A stretch of 64,000 nucleotides of DNA from Hawksworthiomyces lignivorus (GCA_002917075.1 NTMA01000090.1:1-64000); one strand, 5' to 3'; shown: positions 12,092 to 27,440, counted from the stretch's first letter. Notes: generated from the letters alone by a model not told the origin. Translations and numbers: made by a program.

Positions 12092-15000
12092 ATGCCTCCG
12101 TTGGGTAATCAGCAGCGGATGCAGTTACTTCAGTTCATGCAAGCAACTGGAGCGAACGAGAGGGCCGCATTAAAAGTGAGTTTTTTTCCCCTTATTATAT
12201 ACATATATTTTGAACCTTTGGAATTCCCCCCTTTCAAATGTCTACGTCGCAGTAAGAGAAAAGGAATGTATTGCTTGGTGGTGCATACCCAAAAGCTCAA
12301 GTCGCTTCTTGGGATATTGTGTTCTTGTTTGGCGTCGTCAATTCAAGCCCAGCTGAGGAGGAAGCAACACGACATACACGCCAATGCCAAAATATGTGTG
12401 TTAAAGAAGCCAGACAGGAGAGGAGTGGAGAGCTCGCGGATGAACGTCGGTAGAAAAAGAGAGGGGAAAAAGAGGATTGAAAAAGATAAAAAAAGAGAAA
12501 CGATTTGGCAGAAGAAAATAATGAGGCTCTGAACGGAGATTGGAGAATAAATGTCTCTTGAGAAAGGAGCCGAGAAGAAACGAAGAAAAAGAAAACGGCG
12601 AAGTCAATTGCTTAAACACTTAACCGGATCTTTGCCTCCCCACGGTGGTGTTGTCTGCCAATCTTTCGTTATCCGCGGGTCCTTCTCTTTCGTTCGTTCA
12701 CGGAGAACGTTACGGACGTCGCGGATGGGTTAGGTTGCATGTCGCTATTCGGCCCTATTCGGGCGGATCACCACCGACCATCACTTTTTTTTTCCTTTTT
12801 CTCCTTTTTTCCTATTTTTTTTATTTGCCCTTCCCAGCACGAAGCACAAGCCTAGGACAGATCAAACTATAGCACCGCACCGCTAACAACGCGAACACCG
12901 CTACGCATGCCCTACTACGCATAGCACCGACAAGTGTCCCTGGCTTTTCCATCCTTCTCCCTTCTTGAGCAATTCACTTCTAGCCCTTTTGCTAGCGATT
13001 TAGTTTCTGTTATACCGGTCTTTTGGCGCTTCTTTCGATCTTATGGCAGAGTTGTTTCCGCTGACGGGGATATCGGTTAAACTCCCACTATACAGGCACT
13101 GAGGAGCACCAACTTTAAACTCGAGTTAGCAGCCGACTTGTAAGTTTTATTTCACCTTGTTTCTCTTTGTTTCTTTCGGGAATTTCATTTTGTCATTCCT
13201 TCTTCCCGTGTTCTAGTTCTTTTGCGTTTTGTCTATGTCCCTGTAGTTTCTTTCTTTTCAACATTTTTTACAGTTTCCATCTCATCTGTTACAATTTGTC
13301 TCGTTCTTCATTGGATTTATTTCTTTCATTTCCCATCTTTCTGTTTGTATCAGCCGCCTGGCATCCGCATTTCTACTTGCTTGCAACCAACGCAACACTT
13401 TGGATTGGCGTGCCCTGTGCCGTGGGCCAGCGGATAACGCAACATTTACAAGTCGGCTTTGAAGACAATACAAAACAGAAAGGACGCTTTGTGGCAACCA
13501 TTGGAATCAGGGTTCAGGCTCAAAAACATTCCTAGAGGAAGCTTTGATTCTCTGTAAGACGATCGACACCTGGACGACTTATAAGGAAGCGCGGAAGGAA
13601 ATCATGACGCTAGAAGGGCATAAATGAAACTGGACAACTGGGAACGCTGCACTGGGATTGGGGAATACCCATAAATACGATATCTCTGGTCAAACACAGT
13701 CAACTATCGACAGCACCCTTAGGCATGCTCTTTGCGCTCTTTTCCGGCTGAGTGTGGAAGAGCACTCCCCATTCAGTTCTTTTCCTTTCTCTCTCCCACC
13801 AGTGCTGTGTAGCTGCGGTGCTTTGCAGAAGAGAACAGCTGGAAGCCAAACGAACCCAAGAAGAAAGGAGATCAAAAGCTACATCGTTCCACCGGAAACT
13901 ACACAGCAGCCGGACCACTTAGTTTTAAAAGAAGGAAGGCTCGGGCAAGAACTGGCGGGTAGTCGTTAGTCAGAAGATTGCCGTCTCCGGCACCAACGAA
14001 TGAGCTATGGGTTTTGACGTAAGGCGCATCTTTCGGATTGCATCCGACAAACACGGAAGAAAAGAGCTGTTGCAGAGCCAGTCAGTCGGCACAGATTCAG
14101 CCAGCGAAGAAGATGTCTATTCTTCTTCTACCAGTATCAAGAACACCACTTCTCATCACAAGCCATCTTCCGTCTCGCTCTTCAAGGCAACGTCAAAAGA
14201 CATGCGAGACAATCAGAACCACATGGACCCGCATCTCGCAAGAGGAATCCGGAAGAAAGCATCCAGAATTGTGCGGACCAAGGACTCCGGAGGGTACGCG
14301 TTTATTGGAGTGCAAAGATGCAGATCAACTATTGTTGGAGAAGCCTCTTTCACCCTTTTCTCTTCTCTTGTCTTCTTTAGTTTTGTTATTTTCTTTACTT
14401 TTTTTTTCTCGATTTTTGATCGCTCCATTTCTTTACATCAATCTTCATTGTGTTGCTCAACACTTATTGCCCGCCATGTTACTGACGTAGTTTTTCTCAG
14501 ATATTTCAATGGCCTTGCTGGAGGCTCCGGAAATGATGGCAGCGGTAACGCCGAAGTGAAGTTGGACAAGATGTTCGATGAATTGAGAAGTGCGACGAGT
14601 TGATTCCTTTTTTGCATTTTTAAATGTTGACTAACGTGTTGAAGACCCAACCGAAGACTCAAAGGACTCCCTTGGTGTTGAGTCAACGATGAACTACCTA
14701 ACCTCTCTCGGCTTGAACCCCGAGAGCGGCGAAATTTTTGTTGCTCTTGAATTGGTGCAAGCACCAAACTTTGGAGAGATCACGCGCCAAGGGTTTATTA
14801 ATGGATGGAAGTCAACACTGTATGCAATTCCCGGTGGCTCGAAGTAGCCAGGACGGATCAGTGACAGCTACTGACAAAGATAATAGGATAAATCAGACAA
14901 AGGAAGAACAAGCTGCGCATGTGGCCAGTCTTGTCCGCCAGTTTTCATCTGATGCTGCATACTTTAAGCGCGTTTATAGGTACACATTTGGCGCTGGCAA

Positions 15001-15325
15001 GGAACCAGATCAACGGTCCATGAGCCTAGACAATGCCATCGAGTTTTGGCGAGTTTTGTTTACAGCCCCCGGACAGCCCTGGAAGACCGCATCACACGAC
15101 TGGATGGAGTTGTGGATTGCATTTCTCCAGGAGAAATGGACGCGCTCCGTCAACCGCGACATGTGGAATCAAACGCTAGAGTTTGCCATCAAGACAAAAG
15201 AAGATGAGAATCTCGGCTTCTGGAACGAAGACGGAGCATGGCCTAGTGTTATTGACGATTTCGTAGCTTGGTGTCGAGAGCGTCAGGGAATTGGTGCGAA
15301 GAAAGACCAAATGGAAATAAACTGA
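12092..15325 (+). CDS. DCN1: Dcn1-like scaffold for cullin neddylation
   Basis: Five exons, 12092-12175, 13096-13139, 14501-14598, 14645-14819 and 14887-15325, join in frame to 279 aa. Dcn1 acts with the E2 Ubc12 to attach NEDD8/Rub1 to cullins. Residues about 8-45 form a UBA-like domain (LLQFMQATGANERAALK, spliced to ALRSTNFKLELAAD, then LYFNG). The PONY/DCUN1 domain follows from about residue 60, with KLDKMFDELRSAT, the EITRQGFINGWKSTL EF-hand-like part, FKRVYRYTFG and the cullin-binding C-terminal patch WPSVIDDFVAW. The last intron (14820-14886, GTATGC with branch CTACTGAC) removes an in-frame TAG. Introns 1 (920 nt) and 2 (1361 nt) are unusually long for this genome, yet both have good donors (GTGAGT, GTAAGT) and acceptors, and the joined sequence fits the family closely. 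Confidence 0.88.
12176..13095 (+). other. Long (920 nt) intron 1 of DCN1
   Basis: Donor GTGAGT and acceptor TATACAG, phase 0, between the two halves of the UBA-like domain. It contains long purine-rich (about 12440-12610) and pyrimidine-rich stretches, but no recognised gene. A cryptic promoter or non-coding RNA inside it is possible but not shown. Confidence 0.75.
13140..14500 (+). other. Long (1361 nt) intron 2 of DCN1
   Basis: Donor GTAAGT, branch-like TTACTGACG and a T-rich acceptor TTTTTCTCAG. It splits a Leu codon in the UBA-like domain (TT|A) and rejoins as LYFNG. A reading frame from about 14007 runs into exon 3 (14501) and could in principle be an alternative first exon, but its peptide matches nothing I know. 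Confidence 0.75.
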
Positions 15326-16914
15326 CCAAAGATAATATTGGATGACCAACGGGATACCCTGATAGAAGCTTCGAAAAGAACATCACTGCTATGTCCCTTT
15401 CAAAATATGTGTACACGACTTATATTTATTCCAATTGCAATAATAAAATGATATAATCATTGCGAAGGATGCATAGCGAGTAGAGAAGTGACGCCGCAGT
15501 AAACACAATACGTCTTTGGGGCCTTCTAAAACTGAGATATTTTTACCACAGAAAGTAATTTGCATTTGGGTTTTCGAAACAGACCTAATGAAAGACATAG
15601 TTGCCAACTGTTTGCAAAAAGGCAATGGGAGTTCTTATTTCTGGCAGCGAAAATATACATGTACTTAATTGGTATTAATTTCATTTTGACTCATGTTTCC
15701 TTGAGCATCCAGTAACGGAAAGTTGCTAGTTGCTCTTTTGATCTTAAAATACAAGCGAAGACGATTTCGCGTCTGCAGCATCCTCTACTCTTCTATATGA
15801 TACAATTCAGGGACATAACCGCGGCGTCTCGTCAAAGGTCCAAACTGGCAAGTCGACTCCCCAACTTCAACGAGCATATTTTTGTTCACTACATAGCGTC
15901 ATGATTTCTCTCTCATGCCTCTCTTCTAATGTCTCCGTTTCCCCCCCCCCCCCCCCCCCCCCCCCCTCAACTGCGATCAAATGCTTGCGACCATAGCACT
16001 GGTCCGAACCGCGCTGTTGTCTCTAGTTTGCCATCTCCGAGCCGGACACATGTCGCTCGAACGACGCGAGGGTCTAAGGCAAGCGTCGATCGTACGGCCT
16101 GCTGCGTAGATGCGCTGCCATCAAATCGCAGAACAAAATAGTGACCGCGTGTATGGCGCGCTTGGTGCTTAACAACCGGTCTTGGCAGAGAAAATACACC
16201 CCAGTTAGCGAGTGCGCGGACGACGCCACCGCGGCGAAGAACGAGCTGGCCGGTAGTAAGGACAATTCTATACGGATAGTTCGGTGGTCAGAAAAAAAAG
16301 TAGGCCATGTACGAGAGAGGTGGATGGTTTTGCTCACTCTTTGATCTCGCCTAGGTTGCCAGGACGGACCTAAATTGCTCGTTAGCAGAAATTGACTTGC
16401 CGAGAAGAAGGTGGACACATACAATTCCGATTAACTCATACAGCATCTTGATGGTTGGGAATCTGTGAATTTCCGCGAGAATATCACCTCGACAAAGAGA
16501 AACACCAGGAAACGCAAACAGGCTTCTTCTCACGAGCTTGTCTTTTGCTGTCCGCTGATGCTGCGGATGGTAAATTTAAGTCTTGGGACGCCCGGATGGA
16601 AAAATAAATATCCGCTCGCAATTGTCCACTACCACGAAAGGCTCCACAGTAGCCTGGAAGCTCAATGGCCATTCAGAGGAAGCTTTTCTACAATTGTCAT
16701 TTCTCGCGATTGAAGGCAGGTTAAGTATGTAGTTGATGCAGAAGCAGTATACCTTCTATTTAACTAATAATTCGGGGATGACTATTTTGCCAAAACAAAT
16801 TCCGTAATTTAAACAAGCTAAAAAAACAGTCAGGCACCCAAAGGGATACGCCAGGCACCTGGAATGGCGCAGAAATCTCAGTTAGACCCCAATGTGTTTT
16901 CTATTCCGTGGAGC
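15326..16914. other. Convergent intergenic region with C26 tract
   Basis: This lies between the 3' ends of DCN1 (+) and NUP170 (-), so it should hold two terminators. A run of 26 C residues occupies 15941-15966. Several 60-116 codon frames exist on both strands around 16070-16700 but show no domain or codon pattern that I can support. No RNA gene was recognised. Confidence 0.5.
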
Positions 16915-19900
16915 TCAACGAAAGCGCATTGTGGCGTGAGATCCGGGGCGCACGATGTCTTCCACTCTAACCCGTAAAGTCCTCGTCTCTGTGAGAAGCT
17001 GCTCCAGCTCTTCCCTCAACCCGATATCACGAATAGAAGCCGAGACATCAACAACTGTTCGTTCGGTACGGTGCAGAAGCTCAGCTACCCACGGCGCCAT
17101 CATGGCATCCCCTTTCCCGATTCCATCAGCACTTGCACCTGTCAGTTCCACTTCATGACACCAGCTGCTCATGGTGGTGACGATCCACTCTACTACCATC
17201 TTCCTGCGCCGCCCAGTGAATGGCACTTCTTGTGTATCCAATATACGTTCCAGAACACGACAAATCATGGCGTGTGAAACGCGAAGTTGCAAGAAGAGCA
17301 AAACAGGCCAAGATGGATTTGCTCCAATTGATGCGTCTTGTTGCCGTGTCAAGGCATATTCGCAGACGATGGGCAGCAAGACATCGATTGGAAAGATGAG
17401 CGAGTCGAGCGAGGTGCGATGGGCAATAGTTTGGATCTGCATAGATACAGCTTCGTAAGGCAATGGCGGGGGTGATACATTGATACCCTTGTCAGATGAT
17501 TGCTGTTCATTTCTTGCACGCGCTTCCTCGAACGCTGCCAAGCGGTCCTCTACCTCCTCATGTGTGCTGGTGATGAGTTGCTTCCAGGTGTCGGCAACAA
17601 TACGCGGGTTGTGGTAGTCTGCTGCATTAAAAATCAAAAGACAGAGGTCATAATAGCCTGCCTGGTCTGCGTATCCATTGAAAAGCTTCGAAGAATGTTA
17701 GTTTAACTGCAGTCTTTCAATGGAGAAGGGTTGAGTGTGTCACTTGCCTCAGATAAACCTAGAACTGGACCGTCGAGGTCATTCTGGATCTCCACCTTCC
17801 GTTCATCAGGAATTCGCCCGTCTGCTAGCAAACGCTCGAGCAGGTCATCTTGGATGTGCGCAACGTCTAGAAGTTCCGTCACCTGATGATTCAACTGCTG
17901 CTGTGCCTGTCCGCTTACGCCAGCTGTAGAAACGCTGGCATTGGCCTTGGCGCGGCTTAGGAGTGTAATGCGGTGCTTAATGCCAATGTCGAAGTTAGAG
18001 GTGGCCAAATTGAACTGGACCTGAGCTGCATTGAAGAAGCGACTACGGTGCGTGTAGAAGCGACAAAGAAGGTCTGCGTGGCGTGCATCGACAGACGCTA
18101 AACGCTCCAGGAAGGTGATAACATGGGGCGAATCAATGGCTAGTAGCCGGTCCGTAAGATCCTCATCGATGTACCACTCGTATAAGTCGAAGTGAAACAC
18201 TTCATCATCCGAATCGTTCACCACACTGTACGCTTCCATACGTTTCGTGGCTGCTAATGTGGGGCGACCATCCACGAGCTCCGGTTCTGCCGATGAGTCT
18301 ATGTCGAGCTGGCGGAGTGCAGTATGGATCAGATCGTAACACCTTTTACGCTCCTCCCACTGGCCTCTGCGTGGATCATTTTCCGGCTTGCCATCATTGA
18401 TCCATGCCAGCGCTACATTGCCCCTGTCTTTCTCTCTAGCAACTGTCAAACATAATTGAATCGCACCTGCATAGTACTTGAGTTGTACATATTGCACCAC
18501 GGCTGTGCTAAGGTTTGCGTATGATAGGCTGCCAGCTACACGCTCGAAAAGGTGTAGACTCTCATTGAGCAAGTTGCGGGCAGCGCTCGGCGACTTGGCC
18601 TGCTCTGATGCCCTCTGCAGCTGCTCTTGTGCTTTGAACACGACAACATCGTCGGGGCTGCAGAAGCTACCACAACGACGACGCAGAGCGTCGGCGACTG
18701 TTTCCACGTTAGAACCGCTTTCGATGTTGCGGTTCACAATGGCTTTGACTAAGAGCTTGGCTAGTTCCTTGCCAGCTGGTTTAGCAAATAGGCTCTCATA
18801 CGTGAGCAGACGCAGCTCCTCGCGGGAAGGATCATCAAGCCGGACGTAGATGTCGGCGACGCGTTCGTCGAATAACATCAAGACAAAGGAAATGCCTTCA
18901 GAAATACTCTCCATGAGCTTTTGAAGAGCATGAAGTGCCTGGTGCTCAGCTTGGAGAGCAATTTCTTCATATCTCGTTGCGCGACGGATGTCAGCAGGGC
19001 CGGACAAGCCTTGGATTGAACCAGCGTTAACTTTGAGAAAGTTACGCAGTCGTTCCAAGTTTTCTTGGATAAGGGTCAGCTTGCTGGTTGAAATTGTGGA
19101 TGTGACAATGACGCCAGAAGCAGAGAAGTTTCTTGAGATTACTCGTGCACCCCAGAGAGTTCGTATCAAACGCGTCAGATACAAGACCAGAGCATCATGC
19201 CGTGACGAGAGCTTCACAGATTCAATGGTCACAGCGTTACCATCTGTTTCTGAGACCGTCGGCTGACCGCCATAGTTGACGAAAGCAGCCTTAGCTCGAT
19301 CTTCTGTTGCTTGGTCGATGGCACGACTTGTTCCTGCTCGGAGATCACTGCCCTGGCCGCAAGCAACAGCGAGGGCAGTCGAGATAGTTTCGACGCGTCC
19401 GTAAAGGTGAATGAACTTTCGGATTTCTTTATCAAACATGTCATCACTACCGAATGTGCGGATGACAGTAGCAAATATGTCAACGAGTCGGCGGCGGCGG
19501 ATAATATGAATCCCATCGTTGGTCAAAATGGCGAATTCGCCAGTTGGGGCATCGAACTGGACGGCCAGTTCATTCCCAAAGCCCAAAGGCTGTTGTGCCG
19601 CGGCAAATGGCTTCGTGATCTGTCCAACGTCTAGAGCGTCGTTGGCCCGACCTAATGTAATCCAATTCCCATGCTCATAATACTTAAGAGCAGAAGCCGG
19701 TGTCGTTACTTTGATTTTGCCTGTCTCCGGAGCTGAAACAAAAAGGCGAAGATCTTGTCTTTTTACAAAATTGAAACAAAAGCCTGGAGCAAAACGATAG
19801 CCCTTGATTGTTGGTTCCAAAGAGCGGGACTGGAGATCAACAATAGGGTCGGCGAAAAGCACGGATCTGGCGGCACCATTTGAACCAGAAGCCTGCTCTT

Positions 19901-21291
19901 TCGGAGGAAACTTGACGAACTGGACTTGCATGGACTGTGGTGCGGTGCTAGATGAGTTCATTGTATAGGATGCCGAGCTCGTTGCGCTGAGGAAGAGACG
20001 GCAACCGGTGCTCGTCAGCGCCATGAGATGCAGCTTTGATGCCTCCTGCATCGAGATAGGGCTTATGGCGATGATGGACATCCGGTCAGTCAGGAGAGGA
20101 GAGGAATTAATCATGTGTGTGATGTCCCGCAGACAGTCGTTTTTCTGTTTCTCAATGACCTTAGTGAGTTTGTCTGGAGCCTCAATATGGTATGTGCGTA
20201 TGGTCGACTTATTCGACAGCGTATAAAGAAGATTGCGCGAGTTATCCACATCCATCTGCACGAGAACCTCAGAATTCTTTTGAGTCCAGAAGTCGAGGTT
20301 GACTGGTAAGGCAGGAACAACAGACGACCAGCCAGGATGGCTATGGTTTGTTTTACCAACGCGGTTGGAAAACCATTTTTCCTCTTGTTGGTAGTAGACC
20401 TCATGTACATCGGTGTCCGTCCGTCCACCAAGAAAGATCCGCCCAGAAGCTGTGCCCACGATATAAGACACATTGGCACCACCTCTATGAATAGACATCT
20501 TTGTCTGGTACAGGGAGACCGATTTGGATCCTGTGGGGGTAGAGGTAGCTTCTACACCCAAAAGAATTATATCCACTTCCGTAGCCACAACGAGGACATG
20601 GCTGATATTCTTGACAAAGACGCCTGGTTTTGGAGGCACGAGGCCAACGGCTGTGATGGCGTGAGGTTGATCTTCAAAACCGATTAATTCTGGATTTGGT
20701 TGCGTGTAATCCCACAAGAAGAGACTGCTGTCGATGCAAGCATAGGCGTGATTAATTTCTGTGAAAAGACCCATCGTCGTCACAAGTTGGGATACATTAT
20801 AGCGCTCAAAGATCTGATCCGGGATGGGAAACGTTTGTACTTTGTGGAAAGGAGCCCATGGCGACTCGGCACCGTGGATGTCATAGTCTGATGAAGCGCC
20901 CGCTAAAACTCGTCTCAGTACCGTCAGCCAAGATTCTCAACCTAACAAGACTGCAAGTAACAAGAGGGAAGTCGAGAGAGGTGTACTTACGTCGACAGTA
21001 TGAGTCAAGGTCTGGATAGCTCTCATCAAGCTGAAGGACCCTATTTACCGATCCTGCTGCTTTGAGGATGGGCGATAATGCTGGGGGCGGAGGCAAGGCA
21101 GCGACAGCTTCAGAATGGCTCTGATGGGCTACATTTGATTCCTGAGCTGGAGCCAGAGCGGGCGTGCTGGAGACTCCTAGAGGAGCCGGAATGGCGTTGA
21201 ATAAAGAACGGCCGGCGTCGGTTCTTGATACTGGAGCTGGTGTCGCAAAGAACGCGCCAGGGATCGGCCGTCTGGGCGTGAGTGTGGCCAT
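16915..21291 (-). CDS. NUP170: Nucleoporin Nup170/Nup155
   Basis: Three exons on the minus strand, 20991-21291, 17748-20887 and 16915-17685, give 1403 aa, the usual length for fungal Nup170. It is an inner-ring scaffold nucleoporin of the nuclear pore. The start chosen is the ATG of MATLTPRRPIPGAF, the typical family opening, 18 codons after an upstream in-frame possibility. The first intron joins DSYCR to HYDIHGAESPWAPFHKV, leading into the N-terminal beta-propeller (about 100-520: IPDQIFERYNV, GLFTEINHAYACID, LFLWDY, TASGRIFLGG). The rest is an alpha-solenoid, including SSRHDALVLYLTRLIR and YADQAGYYDLCLLIFNAADY. The second intron (17686-17747) has a GC donor (GCAAGT) and an AAG acceptor, joining GLSE to LFNGYADQ in phase 0. 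Confidence 0.94.
17686..17747 (-). other. GC-AG intron in NUP170
   Basis: This 62 nt intron begins GCAAGTGACA (minus strand, from 17747) and ends TTCGAAG. Phase 0 on both sides restores the family junction GLSE-LFNGYADQAGYYD. The nearest GT (A|GTGACA, four bases on) would put the downstream exon out of frame. Confidence 0.8.
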
Positions 21292-22021
21292 ATCTGGACT
21301 TCGTCGTCCGGGGACTTCTGGGAACGATGCCAAACAGGCTCCCACGCTGAGGAAATGGTTTTGAAAGCCTTCTGTTGCTGTAGATGAAAGTGATCCAGGT
21401 CTTGGCAGGAGAGAAAATCACGAAGACATGAAAGGGGAACGAGGCGTTAAGGAGGGAAGTCGGATTTGCGCCGTCTTCCGACGCCAAACCGGGACAGTGA
21501 GAGTATCTGATGCTGATGGAAGTTCTGAATATCGGTGGGGTTGCTTGCGGAGTGTTTGGTGCAGCTTGGAATGGCTTTCCCTTTATTTTGGAGCAATTTT
21601 AACTGAGAACTGGTAGATAGATCGAATTTTTCGATTGCTTCGAACTGTGTCGACGCGAAGTTGTCGCGCGAAATACGCTAGTCCAAAAAGGGAAAACAAG
21701 CAATTGAGCTTCTGTGGGGCGATATCCGCTACAGGCTCCCACAACCTTCATTTGTCTTTCATCTTGCTGAATTGTTCAATGACTGCTCTTTATTGTCCTA
21801 TCTTTTAATGTAACTACGATCATTCGACTTTATTTTCCTTTCCCCGCAGTATTTATGTCCTTCTTTTTCCTTGTGTATCTCATACCAAGAAGGGTTCAAC
21901 CATACATATCGATACAAAGTAATGCCGAGCATGCTGCTGCTTGCCGCATATCGAAACTGAAATAACTACTCTAAGCTCGCTGCATAGGGCTTAATTTTGC
22001 ACCTCTAGTTACTTAGACACT
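21292..22021. other. NUP170 upstream region
   Basis: This covers the NUP170 promoter (minus strand) and the 3' flank of the reductase gene. The part next to NUP170 is GC-balanced; the rest, about 21700-22020, is AT-rich and CT-rich. No gene was recognised. Confidence 0.4.
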
Positions 22022-23096
22022 TTAGGCCTTTTTCGATTCACGGGCAGCTTTCCGCAGAGCGCGACTGCGAATATCCTGGTGCATTTTCAAGTTGTACCAT
22101 ATGCCAAGGCTGCTGCCTACGCCGATGGTGTTCTCCACCACCCATTGTAGGAGAGCATGCGACCAGAAAGGAGTGTAGGTATAAGCGAACGCCTGAAAGC
22201 CATTGCCGACCTTCCCAAGAGCCGAGCGGACGAAGACATCAGGTTTGGGAACGAGCATGCTGGAGCGGCGTACTTTGCTCATGGCCGAGACGACGAGATA
22301 GCTTAGCACCAGATAGCTGTCCACACCGCTGGGCTTAAGCTCAGCAGCTAGAGATGAATTCCACTGTTGAAGAAATGCTTTGCTGCCGCTGTATGTAGCT
22401 AGGTAAGGCGTTGGCATCCAGCCGCCAAACGAACCCATGGTCAAGATAAGGCCCTTCTTGCGCTGGACCATGCCCGGCGCGACCACACGCGTAGTTTTCA
22501 AGGTGCCAAGGCAGTTGATTGTCACGATATTTTGCAGTTCCTCGTCAGGTGTTTGCAGAAACGGAACAGGGATACTGTGACTCTGGCCGACGTTGTTGAT
22601 GAGAACGCCAATATCCAGGCCGGCAATCGTCTCCGCTAACTTCTTGTAGTCAACATCTTCGTCGCGAGAATAGTCAATGGCGAGGACCTTCGTCTCCAAT
22701 CCCGAAGCGGCATGCTTTTGCTGCAGCTGTTGAGCTAGTGCATCAAGCTTAGATTTGGTGCGGGACACGAGGATGAGGTTGAAGCCTTTCGATGCGAGCT
22801 GGGTAGCGAATTCTTTTCCTAGTCCGTCTGAAGCACCTGTGACGACAGCCCACGTGCCCTTCCCCCCGTATTTTCGGAGCTGTTGGGCATATAGATTAGC
22901 AAAATTATAAATGGAAAGATCTTTTTATCACGCAAAAATTCCAATTTCGTACACTGGTGCCGCTTAAGAGGAAGATGTTCGCAAAGAATCCTAACCACGA
23001 CAGCACCTTGCTGCCCAGATACAATGCCCCTACAGCTGCGAAGATCGCCTGCGCTGGGCCTGGAACCGCGGCAACAAGTCGGTGAATAACTTCCAT
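22022..23096 (-). CDS. IFA38: Very-long-chain 3-oxoacyl-CoA reductase
   Basis: Two exons, 22953-23096 and 22022-22879 (minus), encode 333 aa. This ER membrane enzyme performs the NADPH-dependent second step of very-long-chain fatty acid elongation, reducing 3-ketoacyl-CoA. The N-terminus has a membrane segment (about residues 12-45, [21 protein letters not shown]). The SDR core has the cofactor loop TGASDGLG (62-69), NNVG (143-146), catalytic Ser198 (MGSFGG) and YSGSK with Tyr211 and Lys215. The C-terminus is basic ([10 protein letters not shown]), as in ER-retained homologues. The 73 nt intron is phase 0, joining SGTS to [10 protein letters not shown]. The gene is divergent from ERG28, and both products act in ER lipid synthesis. 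The alternative name is KCR1. Confidence 0.93.
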
Positions 23097-23454
23097 TATG
23101 GCGATGAGAGGTTTTTAATGCCTAGGGAATGCCCTAGACGGTCGGACAATGGTCGTTAAAAATGCATAAATATGCTAGAACGAGAGTCTTGAATTTTGCA
23201 AGTTTTGCAGGAAGCCTTTGAGAGCAAATATTCAGGGGAACTTTTGCTTATGAAATCTGTGGGGGCATATTAATTTTATCCAATGGAGGCGCTTTCTATT
23301 GCTTAGTCTCCACAGAATGTCAGCAATTGAAGAACGGAAGCTGACCTGCGCAGCACAAACTTTGAGAGCTCCGCGCCTCATTCAACTCCTAGACATTCCA
23401 CAAACACCCTTCAGGACACGTCCTTTTATTTCTCCTTCTACCTAGCTACCAAAA
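23097..23454. promoter_or_regulatory. Shared IFA38/ERG28 promoter region
   Basis: Only 358 bp separate the two start codons of these divergent ER lipid genes, so a shared bidirectional promoter is likely. I do not see a clear TATA box. A CT-rich leader (CTTCTACCTAGC, near 23430) precedes the ERG28 ATG. Confidence 0.5.
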
Positions 23455-24042
23455 ATGGATACAGTGCTGTCTTATCTTCCATCTGGGGAACAGGGGTTTC
23501 TCCCTTACTACCTTTTTTTTGTGAGTTCAGAAATGCTAACAACTAATTGTTTAACCCGGTGGCGACTGACACGGCTCGATCGATAGGTTGGCTTGGTTTC
23601 TGTTGGCAACTCAGTTCAGAACCTAGTTACTCTGCATTACACCCGGCGTCTTTACAATGGAATTTTTGTTCCGAATCCCCGGACTGCGACGTCGAATACC
23701 GGTAACCCAGAAGACAGCATTGAAAAACTGATTCCTGCTTCGAGCACTGGAAAGAATATTGAGAAGGCCCAGGACCAGGTGACTCCACTGGCGGCGCGTG
23801 TGTTTGGGGTCTGGACGATGCTCGCGGGAATTATCCGTATGTATACGGCGCATGATGTCAGCAACCGGGCGCTTTATCAACTGAGTTTAATAACACATGT
23901 TGTGGCGGCGGTCCACTTCACAAGCGAGCTTATGGTATACAAGACAATGCGGCTCACTGGACCACAGCTGTTCCCTCTGGCTGCAGGATATGGAGGCTCT
24001 ATTTGGATGATTCTACAGTATGGCAGCTATGTGTCTAACTAG
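23455..24042 (+). CDS. ERG28: Ergosterol biosynthesis scaffold Erg28
   Basis: Two exons, 23455-23520 and 23587-24042, joined in phase 0, encode 173 aa. Erg28 is a small multi-pass ER protein that tethers the C-4 demethylation enzymes (Erg25, Erg26, Erg27) of sterol synthesis. The start is the ATG of MDTVLSYLPSGEQGFLPYY. Family features are SVGNSVQNLVTLHYTRRLYNG, the AARVFGVWTMLAGIIRMYTAHD segment, an LSLITHVVAAVHFTSELMVY membrane helix and a last hydrophobic segment before GSYVSN. An insert of about 40 residues rich in Asn, Thr and Ser lies between the first and second conserved blocks, as in several filamentous ascomycetes. Confidence 0.93.
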
Positions 24043-24242
24043 TCGAAGGTGAGGAGGATCAGAGAGGAGAGATAAGAGTATTTTCAAACGACCTTGTAAA
24101 CCGTGCCAAGATCGCGCTTTGTATCTTGCAATCTTCTTGCTTTGGTTCTAGTTTAGTTTGACATGGGATATACTGTTATATGTGATTAAAAGGCTTAGTA
24201 TTTCTTCAGTTTTGACAATGAGGCGTCTCCTTTCGCAACGGT

Positions 24243-27440
<3,198 letters not shown>

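Noticed and set aside
12401..12733. Frames on both strands inside DCN1 intron 1
   Set aside because: They come from purine/pyrimidine-rich low-complexity DNA (Lys/Arg-rich on one strand, Phe/Ser-rich on the other).
16074..16713. Overlapping frames between DCN1 and NUP170 on both strands
   Set aside because: None is conserved in pattern or has plausible exon joins. The region is most likely 3' flanks of two convergent genes.
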